Notes: generated by a model not told the origin, from the letters alone. A stretch of DNA of 54,771 nucleotides from Mycobacterium sp. (GCF_019247635.1 NZ_JAFBAR010000061.1:1-54771); one strand, 5' to 3'; shown: positions 9,457-19,015, counted from the stretch's first letter. A program made the numbers and translations.

Positions 9457-12155
9457 TGGCACTGGGCACGGATAGCTCGTCGGCGGTCTCTCCCAGCACC
9501 GGAGGCCGCTACGACGTCGACCGTCTCCTGACGGGCTACCGCGCCGCACGCGCGCAGGACACATTGTTCGACGTTCGTTCCGACCGCTCGGCGGCCCCCG
9601 GAATCGGCTACGACGAATTCGTCGACCAAAACGGCAATGTGCGACCGGCCTGGACCGAGCTCGCCGACACCGTCGCCGAGCGTGGCAGGGCCGGGCTGGA
9701 CCGACTGCGCTCGGTGGTGCACAGCCTGATCGACAGCGACGGCATCACCTACACCGAGGTCGTCCCCGACATTGACGTCCCCCGCTACGGCGCGACCGCC
9801 GCCCACGGACTCGAGCCGGGTCCGTGGATCCTGGACACCCTGCCGCTGGTGGTGTCGGCCGCCGACTGGGACGCACTGGAGGCCGGGCTGGTACAGCGCT
9901 CCCGGCTGCTCGACGCCGTGCTCGCCGACTTGTACGGGCCGCGCAAATTGCTGACCGAAGGCCTGCTGCCGCCGGAATTGCTGTTCGCCCACCCGGGTTA
10001 CGTGCGCGTCGCCAACGGCATCGAAGTGCCAGGACACCACCAGCTCTTCATGCACGCCTGTGACGTCAGCCGACTGGCGGACCACAACTTTCAGGTCAAC
10101 GCCGACTGGACCCAGGCGCCGTCCGGGGCCGGTTACGCGTTGGCCGACCGGCGCGTTGTGGCGCACGCGATCCCCGACCTCTACGAGCGGATCGCACCGC
10201 GGCCGACGACCCCGTTCGCCCAGGCGCTGCGACTGGCGCTGATCGACGCGGCGCCCGACGTCGCCCAGGACCCGGTGGTGGTCGTGCTCAGTCCGGGCAT
10301 CTACTCCGAGACGGCGTTCGATCAGGCGTATCTGGCCACGCTGCTGGGTTTTCCGCTGGTGGAAAGCGCGGATCTGGTGGTGCGCGACGGCAAGCTGTGG
10401 ATGCGCTCGCTGGGCACGTTGAAGCGCGTCGACGTCGTGTTGCGCCGCGTCGACGCGCACTACACCGACCCGCTGGATTTGCGCGCCGATTCCAGGCTCG
10501 GGGTCGTGGGTTTGGTGGAGGCGCAGCACCGCGGAACGGTGACCATCGTCAACACGCTGGGCAGCGGCATTCTGGAAAGCCCTGGGCTGCTGCGGTTTTT
10601 ACCCAGGATGGCCGAAAGCCTGCTCGACGAGGCCCCGCTGTTGCGCACGGCGCCGGTGTACTGGGGCGGCTTCGCCAGCGAATGCTCGCACCTGCTGGCC
10701 AATCTCTCGTCGCTGCTGATCAAGTCCACCGTCGGTGGGAGAAGCTTTGTCGGGCCGGCACTTTCGTCTGCGCAGCTAAGCGAGCTGGCGGCGCATATCG
10801 AGGCCATGCCGTGGCACTGGGTCGGTCAGGAGTTGCCCCAATTCTCCTCTGCGCCCACCGACCACGCCGGCGTGTTGACATCGGCGGCCGTGGGAATGCG
10901 GTTGTTCACGGTCGCCCAACGCAGCGGCTACGCCCCGATGATCGGCGGCCTGGGCCACGTGCTGGCATCGGGTTCGGACGCCTATGCGTTGAAAACCGTT
11001 GCGGCCAAAGATATCTGGGTGCGTCCCACGGAACGCGCGCGAGCCGAGACGGTGACCCTCCCCCTTTTGGAGCCGATCAAGGAGTTGCCGCCGGCGAAGA
11101 CCGGTGCGGGCACGTGGGGCGTCAGCTCACCGCGTGTGCTGTCCGATCTGTTCTGGATGGGCCGCTACGGCGAACGCGCGGAGAGTATGTCCCGGTTGCT
11201 GATCGTCGCCCGCGACCGCTACCACGTCTACCGCCACCACCAGGACACCGAAGAAAGCGAATGCGTGCCGGTGCTGATGGCCGCGTTGGGCCGGATCACC
11301 GGCACCGACACCGGGGCCACCAACGACCAAGCCGAAATCATCGCCGTCACCCCGTCGACGTTGTGGTCCCTGACGGTGGACCCCGGCCGACCGGGGTCCC
11401 TGGTGCAGTCGGTGGACGGGCTGACCCTGGCCGCCAGGGCGGTGCGCGACCAGTTGTCCAACGACACCTGGACGGTGCTGGCCAACGTGGAGCGCGCGGT
11501 GGTGCAGCGGTCCGACCCGCCGCAGTCGCTCACCGAGGCCGACGCGTTGCTCTCGTCGGCGCAGACACAAACCCTGGCGGGGATGCTGACGCTGTCCGGG
11601 GTGGCCAGCGAGTCGATGGTGCACGACGTGGGCTGGACCATGATGGACATCGGCAAGCGCATCGAACGCGGCCTGTGGCTGACCGCGCTGCTGCGGGAGA
11701 CGTTGACCACGGTCCGCAGCGCTCCTGCCGAGCAGACGATCATCGAATCGACCCTGGTGGCATGCGAATCGTCGGTCATCTATCGACGCCGCACGGTCGG
11801 CAAGTTCAGTGTCGCCGCGGTGACCGAGCTGATGCTGTTCGACGCCGACAATCCGCGGTCGCTGGCGTACCAGCTGGAGCGCCTGCGGGCCAACATCAGG
11901 GACCTGCCCGGCTCGTCGGGATCGTCGCGCCCGGAACGGATGGTGGACGACATCAACACCCGCCTGCGCCGCTCGGATCCCGCGGAGCTGGACGGGGTCT
12001 CCGCCCGGGGCGAGCGCGCGGAGCTGGTCGAGCTACTCGAGGCGGTCCATGCCGCACTGCGCGATTTGGCCGAGGTCATCACCGCGACCCAGTTGGCACT
12101 GCCGAGTGGCATGCAACCGCTGTGGGGGCCCGACGAACGCCGGGTGATGCCGTGA
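9456..12155 (+). CDS. Circularly permuted ATP-grasp plus alpha-E domain protein (Rv2567-like)
   Basis: 899 residues. The first half (about 60-520) matches the circularly permuted ATP-grasp family (GPWILDTLPLVVSAADW, LFAHPGYVRVANGIEVPG, VVVLSPGIYSETAFDQAYLA-type blocks), predicted ATP-dependent carboxylate-amine ligases. The second half (about 560-895) is the all-helical alpha-E domain, with its MGRYGERAESMSRLL start and DVGWTMMDIGKRIERGLW motif; Glu and Arg clusters are kept. In many bacteria these two domains are separate neighbouring genes; here they are fused. Start ATG at 9456 sits inside the TAATG overlap with the amidoligase gene. It converges with the zinc-ribbon peptidase, with 3 bp between the stops. 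The role as a peptide ligase is family inference; the substrate is unknown. Confidence 0.87.
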   Translation: MALGTDSSSAVSPSTGGRYDVDRLLTGYRAARAQDTLFDVRSDRSAAPGIGYDEFVDQNGNVRPAWTELADTVAERGRAGLDRLRSVVHSLIDSDGITYTEVVPDIDVPRYGATAAHGLEPGPWILDTLPLVVSAADWDALEAGLVQRSRLLDAVLADLYGPRKLLTEGLLPPELLFAHPGYVRVANGIEVPGHHQLFMHACDVSRLADHNFQVNADWTQAPSGAGYALADRRVVAHAIPDLYERIAPRPTTPFAQALRLALIDAAPDVAQDPVVVVLSPGIYSETAFDQAYLATLLGFPLVESADLVVRDGKLWMRSLGTLKRVDVVLRRVDAHYTDPLDLRADSRLGVVGLVEAQHRGTVTIVNTLGSGILESPGLLRFLPRMAESLLDEAPLLRTAPVYWGGFASECSHLLANLSSLLIKSTVGGRSFVGPALSSAQLSELAAHIEAMPWHWVGQELPQFSSAPTDHAGVLTSAAVGMRLFTVAQRSGYAPMIGGLGHVLASGSDAYALKTVAAKDIWVRPTERARAETVTLPLLEPIKELPPAKTGAGTWGVSSPRVLSDLFWMGRYGERAESMSRLLIVARDRYHVYRHHQDTEESECVPVLMAALGRITGTDTGATNDQAEIIAVTPSTLWSLTVDPGRPGSLVQSVDGLTLAARAVRDQLSNDTWTVLANVERAVVQRSDPPQSLTEADALLSSAQTQTLAGMLTLSGVASESMVHDVGWTMMDIGKRIERGLWLTALLRETLTTVRSAPAEQTIIESTLVACESSVIYRRRTVGKFSVAAVTELMLFDADNPRSLAYQLERLRANIRDLPGSSGSSRPERMVDDINTRLRRSDPAELDGVSARGERAELVELLEAVHAALRDLAEVITATQLALPSGMQPLWGPDERRVMP

Positions 12156-12158
12156 CCG

Positions 12159-13217
12159 TCAGCCGGTGATGTCCACCGGCCCTTTCGCATCCGCGGTCAC
12201 CTCGGTGACCACCGTGTGGACGAACTGCATTTTCTCCAGCACCGCAGCCGGCAGCACAAAGGGGTAGAGGTCGTCGTGGCCCATCGACCTGTTCACCATG
12301 TTCAGCGACCACGACACCGGCAGCCACATGTCGATGATGGTGGGAAAAGCACTGGGGCCCAACGGGGTTCGGTCGAATGTGCCCGAAGCCGGCGCGAAGC
12401 CCGACCAGGCCGCGGTGTCCAGGGTGTCGCGGATGTGCAAGTAGTGGGCGAACGTCTCGGCCCAGTCCTCGGCGGGGTGCATCGTCGCGTACGACGACAC
12501 GAAGTCTTCCTGCCAGCCCTCGGGTGCGCCTTCTTTGTAGTGCCGATCCAGCGCGGCCTGATAGTCGGCGTCGGGGTCGCCGAATAGTTCGTTGAACCGC
12601 GTCACGTACTCCTGCGACGGGGTGATCAGCCGGTAGAAGTAGTAGTGCCCGATCTCGTGGCGGAAGTGCCCGAGCAGGGTGCGGTAGGGCTCCTCCATCT
12701 CCACCCGCAGCTGCTCGCGGTGCACGTCGTCGCCTTCGGCCAGATCCAGTGTGATTACCCCGTTTTCGTGGCCGGTGAATACCTTCTCCTGCGCGCTGGA
12801 CAGCAGTCGGAAGGCCAACCCGTAGTCGGGATCCTGGTCACGCCCGATGATGGGCAGCTTCAGCTCGTAGAGCTCGGCGATCAGGCGCCGTTTGGCCGCC
12901 TCGGCCCGGGCGAACTCCGCCAATCCGGCCGTGTCGTTGTCGTTGGGCCGTTCAATGGTCAGCTCGCACGACGTGCACAGTCCGCCGGGGTTGTCCTTGG
13001 CAACCAGCCAGTTGCACTCGGCGAGATACAGATTGGCGCACAACTGGTATTCGGCGGCGTCCACGGCGCCGGCGTGATCGCCCTCGTCTTCGTCCTTGGC
13101 AATCACCAACAGAGCCATCTCACCGAGCGAAAAGCCCAGCGCGCTCCCGCAGGACAGGCACGCCGAGTTCTCAAACGTCAGACGCTGCCCACAGTTGGGG
13201 CAGTGGAAGTCACGCAT
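12159..13217 (-). CDS. Zinc-ribbon putative metallopeptidase (Rv2568c-like)
   Basis: 352 residues. The N-terminus is a zinc ribbon (MRDFHCPNCG with Cys6 and Cys9, then CLSCG with Cys20 and Cys23). A helical region follows, and then a metallopeptidase signature HEIGH at residues 187-191 inside RHEIGHYYFYRL; HPAEDWAETFAHYLH near residue 250 probably supplies the third zinc ligand (Glu or His). The ATG at 13217 is preferred over upstream options because the zinc ribbon begins there. Its first codons overlap the stop of the upstream transglutaminase (ATGCGTGA), so the two are co-translated. It probably processes a protein handled by the neighbouring ligases; this is inference from context. Confidence 0.83.
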   Translation of the reverse strand: MRDFHCPNCGQRLTFENSACLSCGSALGFSLGEMALLVIAKDEDEGDHAGAVDAAEYQLCANLYLAECNWLVAKDNPGGLCTSCELTIERPNDNDTAGLAEFARAEAAKRRLIAELYELKLPIIGRDQDPDYGLAFRLLSSAQEKVFTGHENGVITLDLAEGDDVHREQLRVEMEEPYRTLLGHFRHEIGHYYFYRLITPSQEYVTRFNELFGDPDADYQAALDRHYKEGAPEGWQEDFVSSYATMHPAEDWAETFAHYLHIRDTLDTAAWSGFAPASGTFDRTPLGPSAFPTIIDMWLPVSWSLNMVNRSMGHDDLYPFVLPAAVLEKMQFVHTVVTEVTADAKGPVDITG

Positions 13218-14148
13218 GCAGCACCCCGTCTTCTTCGGAGTCCTCATAGGGCGCCACGTCAACGGCGACGTCGATCACGCTGTTCTTCGAGTTGGTGTAG
13301 ATGATGCCGCGCAGCGGCGGCACGTCGGCGTAGTCGCGACCCCGCCCGACGATGATGTACCGCTCGTCGATCAGCTGGTCGTTGGTGGGATCCAGCCCCA
13401 GCCACTCGAACCGCCCGGGTTCCTGCGGCGTCCACACCGCGGCCCAGGCATGGGTTGCGTCGATCCCGATCATTCGATCCTTTCCGGGGGGCGGGTCGGT
13501 GGCCAGATATCCGGATACGTAGCTGGCCGCCAGACCGTTGGCGCGCAGGCAGGCGATCGCTAGCCTCGCAAAGTCCTGACATACCCCTTCCCGGGCGGCC
13601 AGAACCTCTTTAACGCCAGTGGAAATCGTGGTCGACCCCGACCGGTAGGTGAAGTCGGTGAAGATCCGCGACGTCAGGTTACGCAGCACCTCGACCAGTG
13701 GGCGTCCGGGCATGAAACTGGGGGCCGCGTAGTCGCGCACTTCGTCGGTGATCTCCGGCGGGTCCAGGTCCAAGGTGAACTCGGTCGCGAGCGCCCCCGT
13801 GCGTCCGGCCGGCCTGGCGGCCTCCCATGGCTGCGCCGCGGGACCGCTGGTGTACAGCCCGGGCTGCGGCGGATCGACGTCGACGATCGACTCGCCGGTG
13901 ATGGTCAGCGCGCGGTGCGGCACGGTGACGTGGAAATAGGAGCTGATGTTGCCGTAGGCGTCCACGCTGGTCGAGCTGTCGGTGGGGGTCGGTTCGATGC
14001 TCAGCCGGTGCGCGATGCATCGCTGCCGCAGCGAGTCGCGCGGCGTGAGGAAGCCGCGGCCGTAGGAACTCGTCACGATGTCGGAGTAGCGGTACTCGGT
14101 GCGGTGCGTGACCCGGTAGCGCCGGGTGGCCACGGGACCGGACGCCAT
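13210..14148 (-). CDS. Transglutaminase-family protein (Rv2569c-like)
   Basis: 312 residues. The N-terminal beta domain (RYRVTHRTEYRYSD) is followed by a transglutaminase core with an intact triad: Cys190 in GVCQDFA, His233 in THAW and Asp253 in LDPTN. The chosen ATG at 14148 has a textbook AGGAGGT 6 bp upstream (14154-14160), which rules out the longer in-frame readings. It overlaps the zinc-ribbon peptidase start by 8 bp. The cluster therefore holds two transglutaminase-like enzymes, one free and one fused to an amidoligase. Such proteins may work as peptidases, amidases or transamidases; which one cannot be read from sequence. Confidence 0.88.
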   Translation of the reverse strand: MASGPVATRRYRVTHRTEYRYSDIVTSSYGRGFLTPRDSLRQRCIAHRLSIEPTPTDSSTSVDAYGNISSYFHVTVPHRALTITGESIVDVDPPQPGLYTSGPAAQPWEAARPAGRTGALATEFTLDLDPPEITDEVRDYAAPSFMPGRPLVEVLRNLTSRIFTDFTYRSGSTTISTGVKEVLAAREGVCQDFARLAIACLRANGLAASYVSGYLATDPPPGKDRMIGIDATHAWAAVWTPQEPGRFEWLGLDPTNDQLIDERYIIVGRGRDYADVPPLRGIIYTNSKNSVIDVAVDVAPYEDSEEDGVLHA

Positions 14149-14222
14149 GACGCACCTCCTGACCAGAAATCGACCGCGCGAATGCGGCACCAACCGCACG
14201 ATAGCCGGAGCACAATCATTTC

Positions 14223-14612
14223 GTGGCCGCGTGGAACGACGTCGCCCGCATCCTCGGTGGGTTGCCACTCACCGCAGAGCAGTCACCGCACGACTGGCGC
14301 GTCGGCAAGAAGCTGTTGGCGTGGGAGCGGCCGCTGCGCAAATCCGACCGCGAAGCGCTCTCCGCGCAGGGGCTGCAGCCACCCGATGGCGACATCCTCG
14401 GTGTCCGGGTGTCCGACGAGGGTGTCAAGTTCGCGCTGATCGCCGACGAGCCGGACGTGTATTTCACCACCCCGCATTTCGACGGCTACCCGGCGGTGCT
14501 GGTCAGGCTCGCCGAGATCGACGTTCGCGACCTCGAGGACCTGGTCACCGAGGCGTGGCTGACGCGGGCGCCGCGAAAGCTGGTCCAGGAATTCCTGGCG
14601 GGGTCATCCTGA
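14223..14612 (+). CDS. MmcQ/YjbR-like protein (Rv2570-like)
   Basis: 129 residues from GTG at 14223. Small single-domain protein of the YjbR/CyaY-like fold: conserved pieces are WRVGKKLLAWERP, LGVRVSDEGVKFALI, DVYFTTPHFDGYPAVLVRL and the C-terminal LVTEAWLTRAPRKL. The family has been described as DNA-binding by fold, but no function is established. It diverges from the transglutaminase gene across 74 bp, and its stop directly abuts the stop of the FUSC-like gene (no base between). Confidence 0.82.
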   Translation: MAAWNDVARILGGLPLTAEQSPHDWRVGKKLLAWERPLRKSDREALSAQGLQPPDGDILGVRVSDEGVKFALIADEPDVYFTTPHFDGYPAVLVRLAEIDVRDLEDLVTEAWLTRAPRKLVQEFLAGSS

Positions 14613-15680
14613 TCACGTTTGCCGCAAATCGATCACGCGCTGCAGATCGTCAACGCAACTCTGCGCGACACCTGCCAGCATCACCTCGTTTGGCTCGCGG
14701 GACTCGGCTTGCAGCGCGAACGCGTGGTGGCGCGCCGCGGCCAGCTGCGCGGCCGCCGCGGCGGGGTCCGCGTCGGTGAGGCGCGTGGCCGTCGCGAGAT
14801 CGGCGAGCAACGCGGGCACGTGTGGGGGAAGCCAGTCCGGTTCGTGCAGGTCGGGTGCGACGGCGCGGGCCAGTTGCAGCACGCTGCCGGCGAGCAAGGC
14901 CACGTGCAGCGCCTGATGGTCGGCGCCGTGCACCGATCGGCGCAGTCCCCAGCGCCGCGGTGCCACCAGCACCACCTGACGGGCCGTTGTTCGAGCCTGG
15001 ATGAGGGCGCCGAGCTGATCATGCACCGGGTCGACGGCCGATAGCGGCCAGTCACGCGGCGCCGCTTTGCGGCCGGCCGCGAAATCCGCGGTGCGGCACA
15101 GGACGCCGTACAGGGCGTGCAGCACTCCGGCGCGGGCGTTGCCCAGTACCGTGAGCGGGTTGGCCGGGAACAGCACGACGGCCACGAACATCGCCAGCCC
15201 GCCGCCGATGAGGGCATCGGCCAGCCGTTCAAAGCTGACGCCGTTGCGAAACAGGGCCAGCACCAGCACCGCCGAGACCGTGGTCTGGTTGACGAACATC
15301 AGACCTTGCCCGATGTAGCCCCGCCCGAGAAACACCGCCGCACACAACGCGAACAACGCCGCAACCGCGATCGGGACAGCCCCGGTACCCATGATGTGTT
15401 GCACGGCGGCCCCGATCGCGATCCCCAGAGCCACCCCGATGATCATCTGGATGGCGCGCTGCGCGCGTAGCACGTTGCTTGCCGACAGGCACACGGCGGC
15501 CGCGACCGGGGCGAAGAACGGCTGGGGGTGATCCAGCGCATCGTGCGCGACGTACCAGGCCAGGCCCGCGGTAGCCGACGTCTGCACAATCGGGAACCAG
15601 ACCCCGCGCACCCGTTGCAAGCCCTCGAGGGTGTTGTCGGTCGCGTGGGTCAGCAGCGTCGGCAGCGAAGTACTCACCAC
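14613..15680 (-). CDS. FUSC-like integral membrane protein (Rv2571c-like)
   Basis: 355 residues. The first ~165 residues hold six closely packed hydrophobic segments (LAWYVAHDAL, AAVCLSASNVL, IAIGAAVQHI, VAALFALCAAV, VLVLALF, GGGLAMFVAVVLFPANPL). A cytosolic helical half rich in Ala, Leu and His follows. This is half of a fusaric-acid-resistance/aromatic-acid-exporter (FUSC) type protein. It probably forms an oligomeric efflux system or envelope component; the substrate is unknown. The start is uncertain: two consecutive GTG codons at 15680 and 15677. No partner membrane-fusion gene is adjacent. Confidence 0.8.
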   Translation of the reverse strand: MVSTSLPTLLTHATDNTLEGLQRVRGVWFPIVQTSATAGLAWYVAHDALDHPQPFFAPVAAAVCLSASNVLRAQRAIQMIIGVALGIAIGAAVQHIMGTGAVPIAVAALFALCAAVFLGRGYIGQGLMFVNQTTVSAVLVLALFRNGVSFERLADALIGGGLAMFVAVVLFPANPLTVLGNARAGVLHALYGVLCRTADFAAGRKAAPRDWPLSAVDPVHDQLGALIQARTTARQVVLVAPRRWGLRRSVHGADHQALHVALLAGSVLQLARAVAPDLHEPDWLPPHVPALLADLATATRLTDADPAAAAAQLAAARHHAFALQAESREPNEVMLAGVAQSCVDDLQRVIDLRQT

Positions 15681-15806
15681 GCTTGCTTACCGTACGACCG
15701 CGGACCGCGCCCAACGGCAACTGCCCACCAAGGTTTAGGACGACCCGGGCTGGCCGTTCGCGCCAGGAACACCGCCGTACCGCCCTCCGCGGGCTGGCCG
15801 GCGGGT

Positions 15807-16238
15807 CTAAGCGCGCTCGAGTTCGAACAGCGGAATGACCCGGCTGGTCTTGGCCTGGTATTCGGCGAAGCCCGGCGCCGCCGCCGTGACTTTGTCGAAC
15901 AGCTCGTCGCGCTCCTCGGCTGGCAACTCGCGTGCGGTCACGTCGTAGGCGTCGGTGCCGACCTCGATATGCGCCTGCGGGTGCGCCCGCAGATTGTGCA
16001 CCCAGGCGGGGTTGACGGGAGCGCCAGCAAAGGACCCGATGATGATCAGCTTGCCGTCAACGCGGAAGTACGCCAGCGGCGAGACACGCTCCTTGCCGGA
16101 TTTGGCACCCGTCGTGGTGAGCAGCAACAGGTTGGCGTTGGCGAATTGCCCGGTAACGTTGCCGTCGTTGGCCCGGAACTCCTCGACGATATCCTTGTTG
16201 AACGCGTTGATCGTTGCGGTGTCAGGAATTTCTGTCAT
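15807..16238 (-). CDS. Ddn/F420-dependent nitroreductase-family protein
   Basis: 143 residues, the size of deazaflavin(F420)-dependent nitroreductase (Ddn)-type split-barrel enzymes. Family marks: [18 protein letters not shown], with the phosphate-binding Gly-Ala-Lys-Ser-Gly, [20 protein letters not shown] and [14 protein letters not shown]. Members reduce quinones or other substrates with F420H2 at the inner membrane or cytoplasm. The ATG at 16238 overlaps the aspS stop (ATGA), so it is translated from the aspS message. The substrate is unknown. I do not recall a gene here in H37Rv, so this may be a lineage-specific gain, or a loss in M. tuberculosis. Confidence 0.87.
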   Translation of the reverse strand: MTEIPDTATINAFNKDIVEEFRANDGNVTGQFANANLLLLTTTGAKSGKERVSPLAYFRVDGKLIIIGSFAGAPVNPAWVHNLRAHPQAHIEVGTDAYDVTARELPAEERDELFDKVTAAAPGFAEYQAKTSRVIPLFELERA

Positions 16239-18034
16239 GCCTCGTGAACCTGTTTGGGCTTGGCGTCTATTCCGGAGTCCTTGCGCTGCTGGGCGGTGAT
16301 CGGTGCGGGCGCGTCGGTCAACGGGTCGACGCCGCCGCCGGTCTTGGGAAACGCGATCACCTCGCGGATCGACTCCACGCCGGACAGCAGCGCGTTGATC
16401 CGGTCCCAGCCGAACGCGATCCCACCGTGCGGCGGCGCACCAAACGTGAACGCCTCCAACAGGAATCCGAACTTCTCCGCGGCCTCGGCCTGATCCAGCC
16501 CCATCACCGTGAACACTCGTTCCTGGATGTCGCGGCGGTGGATACGGATCGAGCCGCCACCGATTTCGTTGCCGTTGCAGACGATGTCGTATGCGTCGGC
16601 CAGCACGCTGCCGGGATCGGTGTCCAGGATCTCTCCGAATTCTGGCTTGGGCGAAGTGAAGGCGTGGTGCACCGCGGTCCACGCGCCCGAGCCGACCGCC
16701 ACGTCACCGGCTTCCACGGCGTCCGCGGCGGGCTCGAACAGCGGCGGGTCCACGATCCAGACGAACGCCCACTCCGTCGGGTCGATCAGGCCGAGCCGGT
16801 GGGCGATCTCACCACGCGCCGCGCCCAGCAGCGCGCGAGACGCCTTGGCCGGGCCCGCCGAAAAGAAGATGCAGTCTCCCGGCTTGGCGCCCACGTGTGC
16901 GGCCAGCCCGGCGCGTTCGGCGTCGGAGAGGTTCTTGGCCACCGGCCCGCCCAGCTCGCCCCCGGATGACTCGTCGCCGACCAGCACGTAGGCCAGCCCG
17001 CGGTGGCCGCGCTGTTTGGCCCACTCCTGCCAGCCGTCCAGCGTGCGGCGCGGCTGCGAGGCGCCGCCGGGCATCACCACCGCACCCACGTACGGGGCCT
17101 GGAAGACACGAAATGTGGTGTCTTTGAAGAACTCTGCGCACTCGACGAGTTCTAGCCCGAAGCGTAGGTCGGGCTTATCGGAGCCGAAGCGGCGCATCGC
17201 GTCGGCGTAAGTCATCCGCGGAATGGGGTTGGGTATCTGGTAGCCGATCAGGGCCCACAGCGCGGTCAGGATCTCTTCGGAGATGGCGATGATGTCCTCG
17301 GCGCCGACGAAGCTCATTTCCAAGTCGAGCTGGGTGAATTCGGGTTGCCGGTCGGCACGGAAGTCTTCGTCGCGGTAGCAGCGGGCAATCTGGTAGTAGC
17401 GCTCCATCCCGGCCACCATCAGCAGCTGCTTGAACAGCTGCGGGCTCTGGGGCAGGGCATAGAACGAGCCGGGCTTCAGCCGCGCGGGCACCAGGAAGTC
17501 GCGCGCCCCTTCCGGCGTCGAACGGGTGATCGTCGGCGTCTCGATCTCCACGAAGTCGTGCCGGGCCAGCACTGCGCGGGCAGCCGCATTCACCTTGGAG
17601 CGCAACCGAATTGCCGCGGCCGGGCCCTCGCGGCGCAAATCCAGGTAGCGATACCTCAGCCGCAGCTCCTCGCCGGCCGGCTCGTCGAGCTGGAACGGCA
17701 GCGGCGCGCTCTCCCCCAGCACCGTCAGCGATGTGGCGTTGACTTCGATGTCGCCGGTAGCGATCTCGGGGTTGGCGTTGCCTTCCGGACGGATCTCGAC
17801 GATCCCGGTTACCGCGATGCAAAACTCGGAGCGCAGCCGGTGTGCCTGTGCCAGGACGTCCGATTCGCGGAACACCACCTGCGCGATACCGGACGCGTCG
17901 CGCAGGTCGATGAAGATGACGCCGCCGTGATCGCGGCGACGAGCCACCCAACCGGCCAACGTCACCTGCTGCCCGGCGTCGCTACTCCTGAGCGCTCCGG
18001 CGGCGTGGCTGCGCAGCACAAATACTCCCTTCAC
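16235..18034 (-). CDS. aspS: Aspartyl-tRNA synthetase
   Basis: 599 residues, bacterial-type AspRS with an N-terminal OB-fold anticodon domain ([20 protein letters not shown]), a class II core and a GAD insertion. Motif 2 ([18 protein letters not shown]) and motif 3 (GGIAFGWDR) are seen. Mycobacteria generally use a non-discriminating AspRS with GatCAB to make Asn-tRNA; that is family knowledge. The start is GTG at 18034 ([10 protein letters not shown]). The shorter M. tuberculosis-style start just before FVLRSH is not available, because the codon there is GTA. It diverges from the ketopantoate-reductase-like gene across 83 bp. Confidence 0.97.
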   Translation of the reverse strand: MKGVFVLRSHAAGALRSSDAGQQVTLAGWVARRRDHGGVIFIDLRDASGIAQVVFRESDVLAQAHRLRSEFCIAVTGIVEIRPEGNANPEIATGDIEVNATSLTVLGESAPLPFQLDEPAGEELRLRYRYLDLRREGPAAAIRLRSKVNAAARAVLARHDFVEIETPTITRSTPEGARDFLVPARLKPGSFYALPQSPQLFKQLLMVAGMERYYQIARCYRDEDFRADRQPEFTQLDLEMSFVGAEDIIAISEEILTALWALIGYQIPNPIPRMTYADAMRRFGSDKPDLRFGLELVECAEFFKDTTFRVFQAPYVGAVVMPGGASQPRRTLDGWQEWAKQRGHRGLAYVLVGDESSGGELGGPVAKNLSDAERAGLAAHVGAKPGDCIFFSAGPAKASRALLGAARGEIAHRLGLIDPTEWAFVWIVDPPLFEPAADAVEAGDVAVGSGAWTAVHHAFTSPKPEFGEILDTDPGSVLADAYDIVCNGNEIGGGSIRIHRRDIQERVFTVMGLDQAEAAEKFGFLLEAFTFGAPPHGGIAFGWDRINALLSGVESIREVIAFPKTGGGVDPLTDAPAPITAQQRKDSGIDAKPKQVHEA

Positions 18035-18117
18035 CCGAGGTTTGGCCCGCTCTGAAAACGAGTGCCCAGTCTAGATGGCGACAGGACGCACGCGGCTGCC
18101 GCCGGTAAGTTGTTCGC

Positions 18118-19005
18118 ATACCCACGGACATCGCTCTGGTCGGTCCCGGCGCCGTCGGCACGACGGTCGCCGCCCTGTTGTACGCGGCCGGCAACCCGGT
18201 GCTGCTGTGCGGCCACAGCCCTCGCGACAGCATCGAACTGCGGCCCGACGACGCGGACCCCATCGTCGTGCCGGGCCCGGTGCACACCGACCCCGACGAT
18301 GTCACCGGGCCGGTCGAACTGCTGATCCTGGCCGTCAAGGCCACCCAAAACGCCGATGCCGCCGGCTGGCTGGCTCGGCTGTGCGCCGAACACACCGTCG
18401 TGCTGGTCCTGCAGAACGGCGTCGAGCAGGTCGAACAGGTGCAACCGCTGTGCCCGTCGTCGGCCGTGGTCCCCGGGATGGTGTGGTATTCGGCCGAGTC
18501 CCAGCCGCAAGGGTGGGTACGCCTGCGCGGCGAAGCCGCGCTGGTGTTGCCCAGCGGACCCGCGGCGCATACGGTCGCCGAACTGCTGCGGGCGGCGGGT
18601 TGCCGGGTGGACTGCGACCCCGACTTCATCACCGCGGCGTGGCACAAGCTGCTCGTCAACGCGCTGGCCGGCGTCATGGCGCTGTCCGGGCGGCGAGGCG
18701 GAATGTTCCGCCGCGACGACGTCGCGGCGGTGGGGCGCAGTTATGTCGCCGAATGCCTCGCCGTGGCGCGCGCCGAGGGCGCGCGGCTGGGCGACGACCT
18801 GGTCAGCGGGTTGGTCGACATGTTCAGGGCCGCTCCCGAGGACATGACCACCTCGATCCTCACCGACCGGGAAAACCACCGGCGACTGGAATGGGACATC
18901 CGCAACGGCGTGATCATCCGCAAGGCCCGGGCGCACGGGCTGCCCACCCCGATCAGCGACGTGCTGGTGCCCCTGCTGGCCGCGGCCAGCGATGGTCCCG
19001 GTTAG
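18118..19005 (+). CDS. Ketopantoate reductase-like protein (Rv2573-like), start uncertain
   Basis: About 295 residues. N-terminal Rossmann motif DIALVGPGAVGTTVAALL (GxGxxG), mid-region LILAVKATQN and VLQNGVEQVEQV, and a C-terminal helical domain with AWHKLLVNALAG (catalytic Lys candidate) and EWDIRNGVIIRKARAHG. This is the ApbA/PanE family, which reduces 2-ketopantoate with NADPH. The start is odd. An upstream TAA closes the frame at 18106-18108, and between it and the Rossmann motif there is no ATG, GTG or TTG, only ATA at 18118 before CCC ACG GAC ATC. The first standard start (TTG at 18178) would remove the NADPH motif. ATA initiation is therefore assumed, with low certainty. It ends 10 bp before the SRPBCC gene. 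Confidence 0.82.
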   Translation: MPTDIALVGPGAVGTTVAALLYAAGNPVLLCGHSPRDSIELRPDDADPIVVPGPVHTDPDDVTGPVELLILAVKATQNADAAGWLARLCAEHTVVLVLQNGVEQVEQVQPLCPSSAVVPGMVWYSAESQPQGWVRLRGEAALVLPSGPAAHTVAELLRAAGCRVDCDPDFITAAWHKLLVNALAGVMALSGRRGGMFRRDDVAAVGRSYVAECLAVARAEGARLGDDLVSGLVDMFRAAPEDMTTSILTDRENHRRLEWDIRNGVIIRKARAHGLPTPISDVLVPLLAAASDGPG

Positions 19006-19015
19006 GGTCTGGTGC

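Noticed and set aside
10397..12169. 590-residue open frame on the plus strand
   Set aside because: Second-frame shadow inside the ATP-grasp/alpha-E gene, Arg/Gly-rich and without recognisable motifs.
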